Below are positions 1-7,020 of a stretch of 7,888 nucleotides of DNA, piece by piece (positions within the stretch are counted from its first letter, which is position 1; each line of letters starts with the position of its first letter). Source of the stretch: Bifidobacterium breve (GTDB taxonomy: Bacteria > Actinomycetota > Acidimicrobiia > Acidimicrobiales > Ilumatobacteraceae); the NCBI GenBank assembly GCA_945889575.1, contig CAMDBY010000078.1, positions 1 through 7,888 on the forward strand, written 5' to 3'. The notes under the pieces are model-generated. The model had not been told where the DNA came from and searched no databases. It worked only from the letters and a program-made list of their open reading frames with translations. A program made the position numbers and the translations under genes.

Positions 1-1013
1 TCCACCAAGTCAGCCTTGTTGAAGACGAAGAATTCAGGGACTTGGTCTGCACCAATTTCTGCAAGAACTTCACGAACAGCAGTGATTTGCTGTTCAGGGT
101 GCACTGCACTTGCATCGACAACGTGCACCAACATGTCTGCTTCTGCTGCGATTTCTAACGTGCTCTTAAACGACTCGATGAGTCCGTGTGGCAATTGACG
201 AATAAACCCAACAGTGTCCGTAAGTAGCACTGGCTCTCCACCAGGTAGAGACAAACGGCGCGTAGTGGGATCAAGAGTTGCAAACAACCGGTCTTCCACT
301 AACACGCCAGCTCGTGTGAGTGAATTCAACAGTGTTGATTTGCCGGCGTTTGTGTAGCCAACGATGACAACAGACGCAAGACCACTACGGCCTCTGCTCT
401 TTCGTTGTGTCTGACGCGTGTGGCGCAGCGCAACCAAATCTTGTTCCAGCTTCGTAATACGGCGCATGATGCGACGGCGGTCAACTTCAAGACGAGTTTC
501 ACCAGGGCCACGAGTACCAATTCCACCACCCTGCTGTGAAAGACCCGCCTTTGCACCACGACGCAAACGTGGCAACCGGTACCGCAACATGGCTAGTTCC
601 ACTTGTGCTTTACCTTCGAGCGTGTGTGCGTTCTGAGCAAAAATGTCAAGAATGACTGCAGTGCGGTCGAGCGCTGTTCGGCCCAAGGCTTTTTCTAAGT
701 TGTACTGCTGACCAGGCGATAATTCATTATCAAACACCACGGTGTCTACATCAAGCGCCAGACACACTTCTTTCAGTTCATCAACTTTTCCTTTGCCGAT
801 GTAAAACGTTGAATCAGGAGAATCACGACGTTGCGTTAGCCGTGCGGCTTCGTCTGCACCTGCTGTATCAATCAACAATGACAGTTCGTCAAGACCTTCT
901 TCTGTCTCGTCATCTGTTTGTCCACCCATCGTGACACCGACCAACACAATGCGTTCGCGAAATGTGCGTTCGATAAGAGTCGCACCAAGCGCCTCCTGGT
1001 ACGGGTTACTCAT
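1..1013 (-). CDS. hflX: GTPase HflX, N-terminal and G-domain part (3' end outside window)
   Basis: This is a ribosome-associated GTPase of the Obg-HflX family; HflX is known to bind 50S subunits and to split or rescue stalled ribosomes. I read 337 codons from the ATG at 1013 to the window edge. Residues about 20-150 form the HflX N-terminal domain. A Gly-rich segment at about 163-172 with GTRGPGET follows, then a charged helical linker (about 173-208). The G domain has G1 GYTNAGKST at 219-227, a switch I region ATLDPT at 245-250, G3 DTVGF at 266-270 and G4 NKAD at 332-335. The end of the G domain and the C-terminal domain lie off the window, so the gene is cut by the edge and is not broken. 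The start overlaps the dapF stop as ATGA, which argues for translational coupling and supports this start. Identification is secure from the motif series. Confidence 0.96.
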   Translation of the reverse strand, partial: MSNPYQEALGATLIERTFRERIVLVGVTMGGQTDDETEEGLDELSLLIDTAGADEAARLTQRRDSPDSTFYIGKGKVDELKEVCLALDVDTVVFDNELSPGQQYNLEKALGRTALDRTAVILDIFAQNAHTLEGKAQVELAMLRYRLPRLRRGAKAGLSQQGGGIGTRGPGETRLEVDRRRIMRRITKLEQDLVALRHTRQTQRKSRGRSGLASVVIVGYTNAGKSTLLNSLTRAGVLVEDRLFATLDPTTRRLSLPGGEPVLLTDTVGFIRQLPHGLIESFKSTLEIAAEADMLVHVVDASAVHPEQQITAVREVLAEIGADQVPEFFVFNKADLV

Positions 1014-1825
1014 GCATGAACCGTGATGTCGGCAATAAACACAGTCGGCCCAATCAGCGTGGCACGCCGATCATCAGAGATCTGTACGCGGGCGTCTCCG
1101 CCATCCATATGCACAATCACATGTTCCACTGACTGCGGAACTAACCCCCACGCCAAGGCCGCATCAGCTGCAGCACACGCACCAGTTCCGCACGCACGAG
1201 TGATGCCAGCACCGCGTTCATGAACGCGCATGGTGATTGCGTTAGCTTCTGGGCCTTGTTCGATGACTTCTAAGTTGATGTGCGGCACGAGCGAACCGAG
1301 ATGAACTAGGTCTATTGCCCTCACTTCTTCAACGCCCACTACCGAATGCGGGTTTCCAAGCGATACGTGACGCACTGGTCGCATGGGGTCACACTGCAGC
1401 GACGCCCAATTCTGTGGCTCGTCAAGATCTTCGACATATCCCATGTCAACACTGATGTGAATGGTGTCATTATCCCATTCGCTAGTCACCACGGCTTCGC
1501 GTGAACCTGCGTCAGTTGACACTTCATACACAGTGCCAACAACACCCTTCAACGTGGAGTGCGCAGCTTGCACTAAACAACGAATTCCATTCCCGCTCAT
1601 TTCAGCGATGCTTCCATCTGCGTTGTACAAACGCATACCGAGCTTTGTGTTTTCAATAATTGTCAGCAACAACAACCCATCGGCCCCAACGCCGGTTGAA
1701 CGCTCACACCACTGCTGTGCCAAATGTGGCCAATTCTTTTGATCACCCTGCGCCATGTCGTACACAAGAAAATCATTGCCGAGGCCATGGTGTTTGGAAA
1801 GCGAAACGTGCATTGACACAGACAC
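1010..1825 (-). CDS. dapF: Diaminopimelate epimerase with Ser at the first catalytic Cys position
   Basis: DapF interconverts LL- and meso-diaminopimelate in the cytoplasm, in the lysine and peptidoglycan precursor pathway. The 271-residue product has the usual family length. Motifs seen are HGLGNDF (13-19), NADGS (68-72), SGNGIRC (77-83), GNPH (157-160), ERGAG (203-207) and ACGTGACA (211-218). The family uses two cysteines as a base pair. The second is present as Cys212 in ACGTG, but the residue before GNG, normally Cys in CGNG, is Ser77, encoded by AGC at 1595-1597. Cys83 lies six residues later, and many family members also have a Cys there. The start given is a GTG that overlaps the miaA TAG stop by one base (TAGTG). 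The ATG at 1813 (267 residues) is an equally good choice and gives an N-terminus closer to known DapF proteins. The 3' end overlaps hflX by 4 nt. Confidence 0.95.
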   Translation of the reverse strand: MSVSMHVSLSKHHGLGNDFLVYDMAQGDQKNWPHLAQQWCERSTGVGADGLLLLTIIENTKLGMRLYNADGSIAEMSGNGIRCLVQAAHSTLKGVVGTVYEVSTDAGSREAVVTSEWDNDTIHISVDMGYVEDLDEPQNWASLQCDPMRPVRHVSLGNPHSVVGVEEVRAIDLVHLGSLVPHINLEVIEQGPEANAITMRVHERGAGITRACGTGACAAADAALAWGLVPQSVEHVIVHMDGGDARVQISDDRRATLIGPTVFIADITVHA

Positions 1826-2742
1826 TATTCCAATGCAGCTGCCACCACAGGGGTGACTTCTTCAATGGGGTCTTCATGCACATCAACCCATTGGATTCGC
1901 GGGTCACGGCGAAACCAGCGATCTTGGCGAATAGCAAACTGCTGGGTGCGCAAAATGGTGGCAGCTACCGCCTCGTCTAGCGACCAGCGGCCCTCCAGGT
2001 GTTCAATCATTTCCTTATACCCAAGAGCTTGGCGAGCAGTGAACGCCAGCCCATTTGGTTCAGCCAAGAGGACGCGTACTTCTTCAACTAGCCCCCGCTC
2101 CATCATGATGTTCACCCTCTGGGCGATACGTGCTCGAAGAACGTCGCGATCCCAACGCAACCCAATCAATGTTGTTGATGTGGGACTATACGAACCAATT
2201 CCTTCGCCGAACGAACTGAACTTCTCACCACTGCCGAGACACACTTCAAGAGCACGAATAAGCCGACGGCGGTTGTTTGGGTCCATCTTTGTGGTTGCTT
2301 CAGGGTCAAGCGCAAGCAACTGCGCAAACATCGCCTCAGTATCTTCGTTTGCTTCTAACTCAGCTCGAATCTCGGGGTATTCACCTGGCATATCTAGCCC
2401 GTCAACAATGGCAGTGACATACAAACCAGTTCCACCGACAATCAATTCAGACGCGCCAGCTTCGGAGATTGCAACACGGGCAACCGCCACGTTTTCAACA
2501 TAGTGAGCCACTGTGTGTCGGTCGTTAGGTTCAGCCACATCAAGACAATGATGAGGAATCAAGGCCTGGTCTGCAAGCGATGGCTTTGCAGTACCGATAT
2601 CCATTCGCTTGTACACCTGCATAGAGTCCGCGATGATGACGTGAACCGAACCTTTTGGTTGTAGTGCAGCAGCTGTCATTGCTGCGTCGCTTTTCCCGCT
2701 TGCTGTTGAACCAAGCACAACAACCGACTTACGAATGGTCAT
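1825..2742 (-). CDS. miaA: tRNA dimethylallyltransferase MiaA
   Basis: MiaA transfers the dimethylallyl group from dimethylallyl diphosphate to N6 of A37 in tRNAs that read UNN codons, giving i6A37, the substrate of MiaB encoded just upstream. The protein has 305 residues, the usual length. It has a P-loop at 11-18 (GSTASGKS, where most members have GPT), ADSMQVY at 38-44, GTAKP at 50-54, HHCLDV at 64-69, GGTGLY at 103-108, NRRRLIRALE at 157-166, QALGY at 238-242 and the C-terminal QQFAIRQDRWFRRDPR at 267-282. I chose the ATG at 2742, which lies 4 nt after the miaB stop. A longer reading from 2799 would add 19 residues with no family similarity and would run inside the miaB 3' end. No good Shine-Dalgarno is visible, so coupling to miaB translation is likely. 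The gene ends in TAG, whose G starts the GTG of dapF. Confidence 0.97.
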   Translation of the reverse strand: MTIRKSVVVLGSTASGKSDAAMTAAALQPKGSVHVIIADSMQVYKRMDIGTAKPSLADQALIPHHCLDVAEPNDRHTVAHYVENVAVARVAISEAGASELIVGGTGLYVTAIVDGLDMPGEYPEIRAELEANEDTEAMFAQLLALDPEATTKMDPNNRRRLIRALEVCLGSGEKFSSFGEGIGSYSPTSTTLIGLRWDRDVLRARIAQRVNIMMERGLVEEVRVLLAEPNGLAFTARQALGYKEMIEHLEGRWSLDEAVAATILRTQQFAIRQDRWFRRDPRIQWVDVHEDPIEEVTPVVAAALE

Positions 2743-2746
2743 GCAG

Positions 2747-4174
2747 TTAGACCGACACCACAGGTATGCGGATTTTGTGGGTAGCCATTTGTAGAACATC
2801 CACTAAAAAACCAGTGAGAAAATGCGGTGCAGCCTTAGTGATCTCCACCGTGGTGTACGTACCAGGGCGAAGCGCAACATCAGAACTGAAGTGCACCAAC
2901 TTGTATTGACGAGTACGGCCTGAATACACATTCGGGTTACGGCGACTAGGGCCTTGCACCACTACTTCTTCGATACGCCCAATGCGTGCTTCGTGCTTAA
3001 TAAGCGCGGAATGCTCAACAACAATCTTCAAGCGATCGAATCGATCAGACACAATGGCAGGGTCAATGAAGTGCTCTGACATGTCGGCTGCTTGAGTACC
3101 TTCACGTGGTGAAAAGATGTATTCAAACGTATTATCAAACATTGCTTCAGCGGCAATTTCTAGAGTGCACTGGAAATCTGCTTCGGTTTCCCCAGGGAAC
3201 CCAACAATGATGTCGGTGGTTACAGATAGGTCTGGAATCAGTCGTCGAGCGTCTGCAAGTCGTTCCATGTAACGCTGAGCTGTGTAGCCGCGGTGCATCA
3301 AGGAAAGCACACGGTCCGAACCTGACTGCAATGGGTAGTGCAAGTGCTCACACACTGCTGGTGTATTTGCCATGGCCTCCAAAACATCAACGCGCATGTC
3401 TTTCGGATGCGGGCTGACATATCGCACACGGCGAATTCCTTCAACATCTCCTGCTGCGCGCAACAGGTCTGCAAACAATGGTTGCACTCGAGCATCTGAA
3501 CCGGCTTGACGTTCCGCCAACGTGATGTCACGACCGTAACTATTCACATTCTGACCAAGCAATGTCACTTCAGTGACTCCAGTAGAAGCCAACTGCGCCA
3601 CTTCACCAATGACATCTGCAAACGGACGACTAATTTCACGGCCACGCACTGCCGGCACGATGCAATAGGCGCATGAGTTATCGCAACCTATTTGAATTGT
3701 TACCCACGCGTTATATGTGGTCTCACGGCGAACAGGAAGCGCACTGGGGAACAAGGTGTAGTCATCAAGAACTGCTTCATCAAGAATCTCTGTGATTGGG
3801 CCGTGCTCAATGGAGTGATTCAACAACTCAGTAGTGCGATGCACGTTGTGTGTACCCATCACCACATCAACCCATGGAGCCTTTTCCGCTACGACGTCTT
3901 TGTCTTTCTGCGACAGGCACCCGCCAATCACAATTCGACGGCCTTCTTTGGCTGCTTTCCACTTGCGCAAATGACCAAGCGTTCCGTACAGCTTGTTGTC
4001 AGCGTTTTCACGAATACAACAGGTATTCAGAACAACGACATCGGCCTCATCGTCGGTTTCGACGCGCTCCATGCCATCGGCTTCAAGCAGGCCAGAAATA
4101 CGTTCGGAGTCGTGCGCGTTCATCTGGCACCCAAACGTGTGCACTACATATGAAGTTGGCTGTACTCCGGTCAC
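2747..4174 (-). CDS. miaB: tRNA-2-methylthio-N6-dimethylallyladenosine synthase MiaB
   Basis: MiaB is a radical-SAM methylthiotransferase that turns i6A37 into ms2i6A37 on tRNA using two [4Fe-4S] clusters. The 475-residue protein has the full three-domain layout. The N-terminal UPF0004/MTTase domain (about 7-120) carries the auxiliary-cluster cysteines Cys16 (FGCQMN), Cys52 (NTCCIREN, with an extra Cys53 where Ala is common) and Cys86 (GGC). The radical SAM domain (about 155-385) has Cys164, Cys168 and Cys171 in GCDNSCAYC, plus QSGSD (283-287) and FPGET (326-330). A TRAM domain occupies about 390-460. The start is a GTG at 4174. The ten in-frame codons between it and the upstream gene's TAG contain no other start, so a start further upstream is not possible. 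No clear Shine-Dalgarno is seen. It follows the secreted-protein gene by 30 nt and precedes miaA by 4 nt. Confidence 0.97.
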   Translation of the reverse strand: MTGVQPTSYVVHTFGCQMNAHDSERISGLLEADGMERVETDDEADVVVLNTCCIRENADNKLYGTLGHLRKWKAAKEGRRIVIGGCLSQKDKDVVAEKAPWVDVVMGTHNVHRTTELLNHSIEHGPITEILDEAVLDDYTLFPSALPVRRETTYNAWVTIQIGCDNSCAYCIVPAVRGREISRPFADVIGEVAQLASTGVTEVTLLGQNVNSYGRDITLAERQAGSDARVQPLFADLLRAAGDVEGIRRVRYVSPHPKDMRVDVLEAMANTPAVCEHLHYPLQSGSDRVLSLMHRGYTAQRYMERLADARRLIPDLSVTTDIIVGFPGETEADFQCTLEIAAEAMFDNTFEYIFSPREGTQAADMSEHFIDPAIVSDRFDRLKIVVEHSALIKHEARIGRIEEVVVQGPSRRNPNVYSGRTRQYKLVHFSSDVALRPGTYTTVEITKAAPHFLTGFLVDVLQMATHKIRIPVVSV

Positions 4175-4204
4175 TGCACGAAGGCTACCGAGAACGACTC
4201 TGCA

Positions 4205-5737
4205 CTAAGCCTTTGCCACCGAGGAAGAGGCATAGACCCATTTCCCGGCCTTTTTCGCCTGCAACATCACCGACAATCGTTGACCTTTCTTGGATTTAGC
4301 CGAAAGTGCTGTGACCACTGATTTTGACTTTTTAATCACAGCGGTTGCAGTGATCTTATTGCTTCCCGAACTCACCGTCGAACTGATAGAACTCACCACT
4401 ACTCGACATGAATACTTGGCACATGCGGCAGCAGAGACACGTAACGTAATCAGTGCCTTTGACCCGACTCGCTTCGTGGTGATCTTTGCTGTGGTCTTCG
4501 ACTTCACAGCAAATGTTGCTGGCGCAACTGAAGAACCAAACGCACGGACTCCTGATTTTCCAACCCCAAGTGAGCGAGCACCTGTTCCGCCTCCAGTGCC
4601 GCCACCAGATCCACCGCCGCCAGATCCTGATGAGTCGCTTGGGCTCGAGGTTTCAGCACTTGCAGCTACAAAACGAATATCGGGAATAGTCACTAACCAT
4701 CCATCGACGCCTTGGACGTCAAGGGTCCAGCGAGTCCATGTAATTGCACCTTGAGTACCGCCATCAGTACGAGCAAGATTCAATGCCCCGGTTTGAAATT
4801 CTGGTGTAGCGATCATCTCGGGCGTCGCACCATAAAAGTTCAACAATGCTGCATCTGACAGAACTGCACTCATTGATGCGGCATTCGGTGTTCCGTCACT
4901 CCATGTTTGTGGTGCTGACACCCCATACGTCATCTGAGGAGTCTCACCTGGTTGCACCATCAGCGAACCCATGTACGAACGCGTGCTACTGAACAGAGCG
5001 CCTGTACAAATTTCTCCCAGCGTATTGTCAAGACTCAACACCAGGCTTGCCGACAACGTTTCATGCGTGTTCTGCGTGTACGGGCACGCCATAACAGGAA
5101 CCGCTGAACAGCCAAGCTGTTGCGTTCCCTGCATCACAAGAGGAGTGAGAGTTGGCTTCAAACGGATTCGAAGGGATGCACCATCTGTTCCTAAATTGGA
5201 AGTATTCCAATAGGTCGCCACACCACTAGCCCAACTCCAACGGACAGATCTGCCAAGAGTATTGAGATTGAGTGTGATATCAAATTCTGTGTCAGCCGTA
5301 ACTGGCGTCAACAAATTATTGGCCCGACTGAAGTCGTAACCCAATTGACCGGGTTGAATTTGAAATCCCACCGTGATACCAATTCGGTTCGGAGTGGCGT
5401 AACACAAGGCAGTTGCAGGAGTTTGACCAGTGCGACATAAGTTGAACGGGGCAACCGCTACAGCAATTCGACCCATCGGCACATTTGTCTCGGCAGTTGT
5501 TGTGCCGTTAGTAGTGACCGCCGTTGATATTCCACCATTGATCACTGACAACGCTGTGACATATGGACGAGCCGCTACACCGCCAGGCATATTTGCCCAA
5601 GTGGCATTTTGTGTCGACACCGCATCGAGTTGAGACTGATCAGGCATGCCAGTTTCAGGCGGTGATGCTGCACTGACTTGCGAAACACTTACTAAAAGTG
5701 AACCAAGAACTGTGGCAGTGATTAAGAGACGCTTCAT
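4205..5737 (-). CDS. Secreted protein of unknown function with Gly-rich linker and strongly basic C-terminal domain
   Basis: I do not recognise this 510-residue protein. The ATG at 5737 gives a classic Sec signal peptide: Lys2-Arg3, a hydrophobic core at about 4-18, and a probable cleavage site after V-S-A at 21-23. A longer reading from 5812 would bury the signal peptide and run through the promoter region. The mature part has three zones. Residues about 24-368 are rich in Thr, Ser, Ala, Asn and short hydrophobic beta-like stretches; they contain only one Lys (194) and five Cys (101, 112, 210, 218, 244) that could form disulfides. Residues about 369-386 are a Gly/Ser/Thr linker. Residues 387-510 have 18 Lys and 6 Arg, no Asp or Glu, and a Cys pair at 439/444. 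No LPXTG motif, lipobox or C-terminal membrane anchor is seen. My inference is an exported protein whose basic tail binds an anionic partner such as wall polymer, polysaccharide or DNA. It leads the miaB-miaA-dapF-hflX block and occupies the usual recX position. Confidence 0.85.
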   Translation of the reverse strand: MKRLLITATVLGSLLVSVSQVSAASPPETGMPDQSQLDAVSTQNATWANMPGGVAARPYVTALSVINGGISTAVTTNGTTTAETNVPMGRIAVAVAPFNLCRTGQTPATALCYATPNRIGITVGFQIQPGQLGYDFSRANNLLTPVTADTEFDITLNLNTLGRSVRWSWASGVATYWNTSNLGTDGASLRIRLKPTLTPLVMQGTQQLGCSAVPVMACPYTQNTHETLSASLVLSLDNTLGEICTGALFSSTRSYMGSLMVQPGETPQMTYGVSAPQTWSDGTPNAASMSAVLSDAALLNFYGATPEMIATPEFQTGALNLARTDGGTQGAITWTRWTLDVQGVDGWLVTIPDIRFVAASAETSSPSDSSGSGGGGSGGGTGGGTGARSLGVGKSGVRAFGSSVAPATFAVKSKTTAKITTKRVGSKALITLRVSAAACAKYSCRVVVSSISSTVSSGSNKITATAVIKKSKSVVTALSAKSKKGQRLSVMLQAKKAGKWVYASSSVAKA

Positions 5738-5770
5738 GGGTGACCAGCCGTTTTGAAAATTTTTTAATAA

Positions 5771-5799
5771 ATTACCACAAAAAAATACGGTGTTTTCAA
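5771..5799 (-). promoter_or_regulatory. Probable promoter of the secreted-protein/miaB operon
   Basis: On the minus strand there is a TTGAAA (5794-5799) as a -35 element. After a 17-nt spacer, GGTAAT (5771-5776) is preceded by TGT, resembling an extended -10; TAATTT three bases further on is an alternative. The segment from 5751 to 5800 is much more AT-rich than its surroundings and lies between the recA terminator and the ATG at 5737. It is the only sizeable gap in front of the five-gene block. The -10 match is imperfect, so the exact hexamers are uncertain. The gene start has only a weak ribosome binding site (GGCTGG). Confidence 0.4.
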
Positions 5800-5800
5800 A

Positions 5801-5820
5801 TCCACATCCCATTACATCCC
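5801..5820 (-). repeat. Tandem direct repeat GGGATGT, two copies with 10-bp period
   Basis: Read on the minus strand, GGGATGTAAT (5811-5820) is followed directly by GGGATGTGGA (5801-5810), so GGGATGT occurs twice exactly ten bases apart. It sits just upstream of the putative -35 element and directly after the recA terminator. The one-helical-turn spacing could suit an activator, but two copies of a 7-mer can arise by chance. Confidence 0.4.
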
Positions 5821-5821
5821 A

Positions 5822-5855
5822 AAGGGCCGAGCCCCTGGGAGAGGACTCGGCCCTT
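5822..5855 (-). terminator. recA transcription terminator (hairpin without U-tract)
   Basis: AAGGGCCGAG (5822-5831) and CTCGGCCCTT (5846-5855) form a perfect 10-bp inverted repeat around a 14-nt loop, starting 32 nt after the recA stop. In the recA transcript the stem is followed only by a short U stretch and then GGGAUG, so it is a strong GC hairpin lacking a real U-tract, a form common in Actinobacteria. It separates recA from the downstream five-gene block. Confidence 0.8.
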
Positions 5856-5887
5856 GTAAGAAAGCGGCAGCTCGGTTGTGCGAAGAA

Positions 5888-6940
5888 CTAATCGAGTTCG
5901 ATTGGCTCTTCGTCTTTGGCTGAGAACTCCGCGGCTTCTTGACCATCGAGACCGGCGATGGCACGGATTTTTTGTTCCATGTCCATCATGATTTCAGGAT
6001 GATCATGCAAGAAGTTCTTTGCGTTCTCGCGGCCCTGGCCCATTTGTTCACCTTCATAGGTGAACCATGCGCCGGACTTCTTGGCTATTCCCATTTCGAC
6101 TGCAAGGTCGAGCAATGCACCTTCACGGCTAATGCCGTGACCGTACATAATGTCGAACTCGGCCTGACGGAATGGAGGTGCAACTTTGTTCTTCACCACT
6201 TTGACGCGAGTACGTGAACCCACGACCTCGGCACCATCTTTGATGGATTCAATGCGGCGAATATCAAGACGAACTGATGAGTAGAACTTGAGTGCGCGAC
6301 CACCAGGTGTTGTTTCGGGAGATCCGAACATCACACCAATTTTTTCGCGCAACTGGTTGATGAAGATACACACAGTGTTTGACTTGTTGAGGTTGGCAGT
6401 GAGCTTGCGCAATGCCTGGCTCATAAGACGAGCCTGAAGACCCATGTGGCTGTCGCCCATGTCGCCCTCAATTTCAGCACGTGGTGTGAGTGCAGCAACA
6501 GAGTCGATAACAACAACATCAAGCGCACCAGAGCGAATCAGCATGTCGACAATTTCGAGAGCTTGTTCACCAGTGTCTGGCTGTGAAATCAACAACTGAT
6601 CAATGTCAACACCAATAGCTTTTGCATACACAGGGTCCATTGCGTGCTCGGCGTCGATGTAGGCACAGATGCCGCCATTGCGCTGGGCCTCTGCAACAAC
6701 GTGCATGGCAAGAGTTGACTTACCAGAGGATTCTGGTCCGTAGATTTCAACAACACGGCCACGTGGCAAACCGCCAACGCCGAGTGCAAGGTCAAGGGGC
6801 AATGCACCAGTAGGAATTGACTGGATGGTCATCGAGCTCTTTTCCCCCATGCGCATGATGGAGCCTTTTCCGTATTGCTTGTCGATTTGGGCGAGAGCCG
6901 CATCAAGGGCCTTATCGCGTTCTGGGCTTGGAGTGGTCAT
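5888..6940 (-). CDS. recA: Recombinase RecA
   Basis: RecA forms ATP-dependent filaments on single-stranded DNA, drives strand exchange in recombinational repair and triggers LexA self-cleavage in the SOS response. The 350-residue product is full length. It has Walker A GPESSGKST (68-76), the YIDAEHA segment (94-100), Walker B VVVIDS (142-147), the L1 region around EIEGDMGDSHMG (156-167), the FINQLREKIGVMFG region (193-206) and L2 around SPETTPGGRALKFYSS (207-222). The C-terminal tail is acidic (DEEPIELD), as usual. No intein interrupts the P-loop or L2. I chose the ATG at 6940 because GAAAGG lies 7 nt before it. A TTG at 6964 would add eight residues and swallow this ribosome binding site. 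Upstream lies an SOS-type promoter, and downstream a hairpin terminator. No recX follows, although that is the usual arrangement. Confidence 0.99.
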   Translation of the reverse strand: MTTPSPERDKALDAALAQIDKQYGKGSIMRMGEKSSMTIQSIPTGALPLDLALGVGGLPRGRVVEIYGPESSGKSTLAMHVVAEAQRNGGICAYIDAEHAMDPVYAKAIGVDIDQLLISQPDTGEQALEIVDMLIRSGALDVVVIDSVAALTPRAEIEGDMGDSHMGLQARLMSQALRKLTANLNKSNTVCIFINQLREKIGVMFGSPETTPGGRALKFYSSVRLDIRRIESIKDGAEVVGSRTRVKVVKNKVAPPFRQAEFDIMYGHGISREGALLDLAVEMGIAKKSGAWFTYEGEQMGQGRENAKNFLHDHPEIMMDMEQKIRAIAGLDGQEAAEFSAKDEEPIELD

Positions 6941-6947
6941 GTGAGTG

Positions 6948-6953
6948 CCTTTC
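6948..6953 (-). promoter_or_regulatory. recA ribosome binding site
   Basis: GAAAGG on the minus strand, with a 7-nt spacer to the ATG at 6940. It decides the recA start in favour of the ATG over the TTG at 6964. Confidence 0.65.
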
Positions 6954-7005
6954 GGGTTTTCCAATAGCGGTTGCTGTTGGAATGACGGACTGTACGTAAT
7001 GGGTG

Positions 7006-7015
7006 TGTTCGAACA
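7006..7015. promoter_or_regulatory. Palindrome TGTTCGAACA near the recA transcript start
   Basis: This perfect 10-bp palindrome contains the same GTTCG/CGAAC half-sites as the LexA box, but abutting and overlapping, without the 4-nt spacer. Its centre is 27 bp from that of the main box and it lies at the predicted recA transcription start. It may be a secondary LexA contact, or the half-site match may be fortuitous. Confidence 0.35.
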
Positions 7016-7020
7016 ACAAC

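Noticed and set aside
1853..2503. Plus-strand open frame of 216 codons opposite miaA
   Set aside because: It is Ser/Arg/Pro-rich, matches no family and lies wholly opposite a conserved gene, so it is a shadow frame.
2743..2799. N-terminal extension of miaA
   Set aside because: The added residues are not family-like and lie within the miaB coding end; the ATG at 2742 starts directly before the P-loop strand.
3692..4299. Two overlapping plus-strand open frames opposite the miaB 5' half
   Set aside because: They are antisense to the conserved MTTase domain of miaB, with unlikely composition and no start signals.
4580..4633. Short GGN-codon repeat as a possible DNA repeat or phase-variation tract
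   Set aside because: The codons vary (GGC, GGA, GGT, with Ser and Thr interspersed), so it is a protein linker and not a perfect DNA repeat prone to slippage.
4290..4754. Plus-strand open frame of 154 codons with a Pro-rich stretch
   Set aside because: The Pro run is the complement of the Gly linker codons of the secreted protein; the frame is a by-product of that repeat.
5738..5812. N-terminal extension of the secreted protein to an ATG at 5810-5812
   Set aside because: It would place 25 residues before a classic signal peptide and translate through the AT-rich promoter region.
6941..6964. recA start at the TTG at 6964
   Set aside because: It includes the ribosome binding site of the ATG at 6940 and adds residues not typical of RecA.
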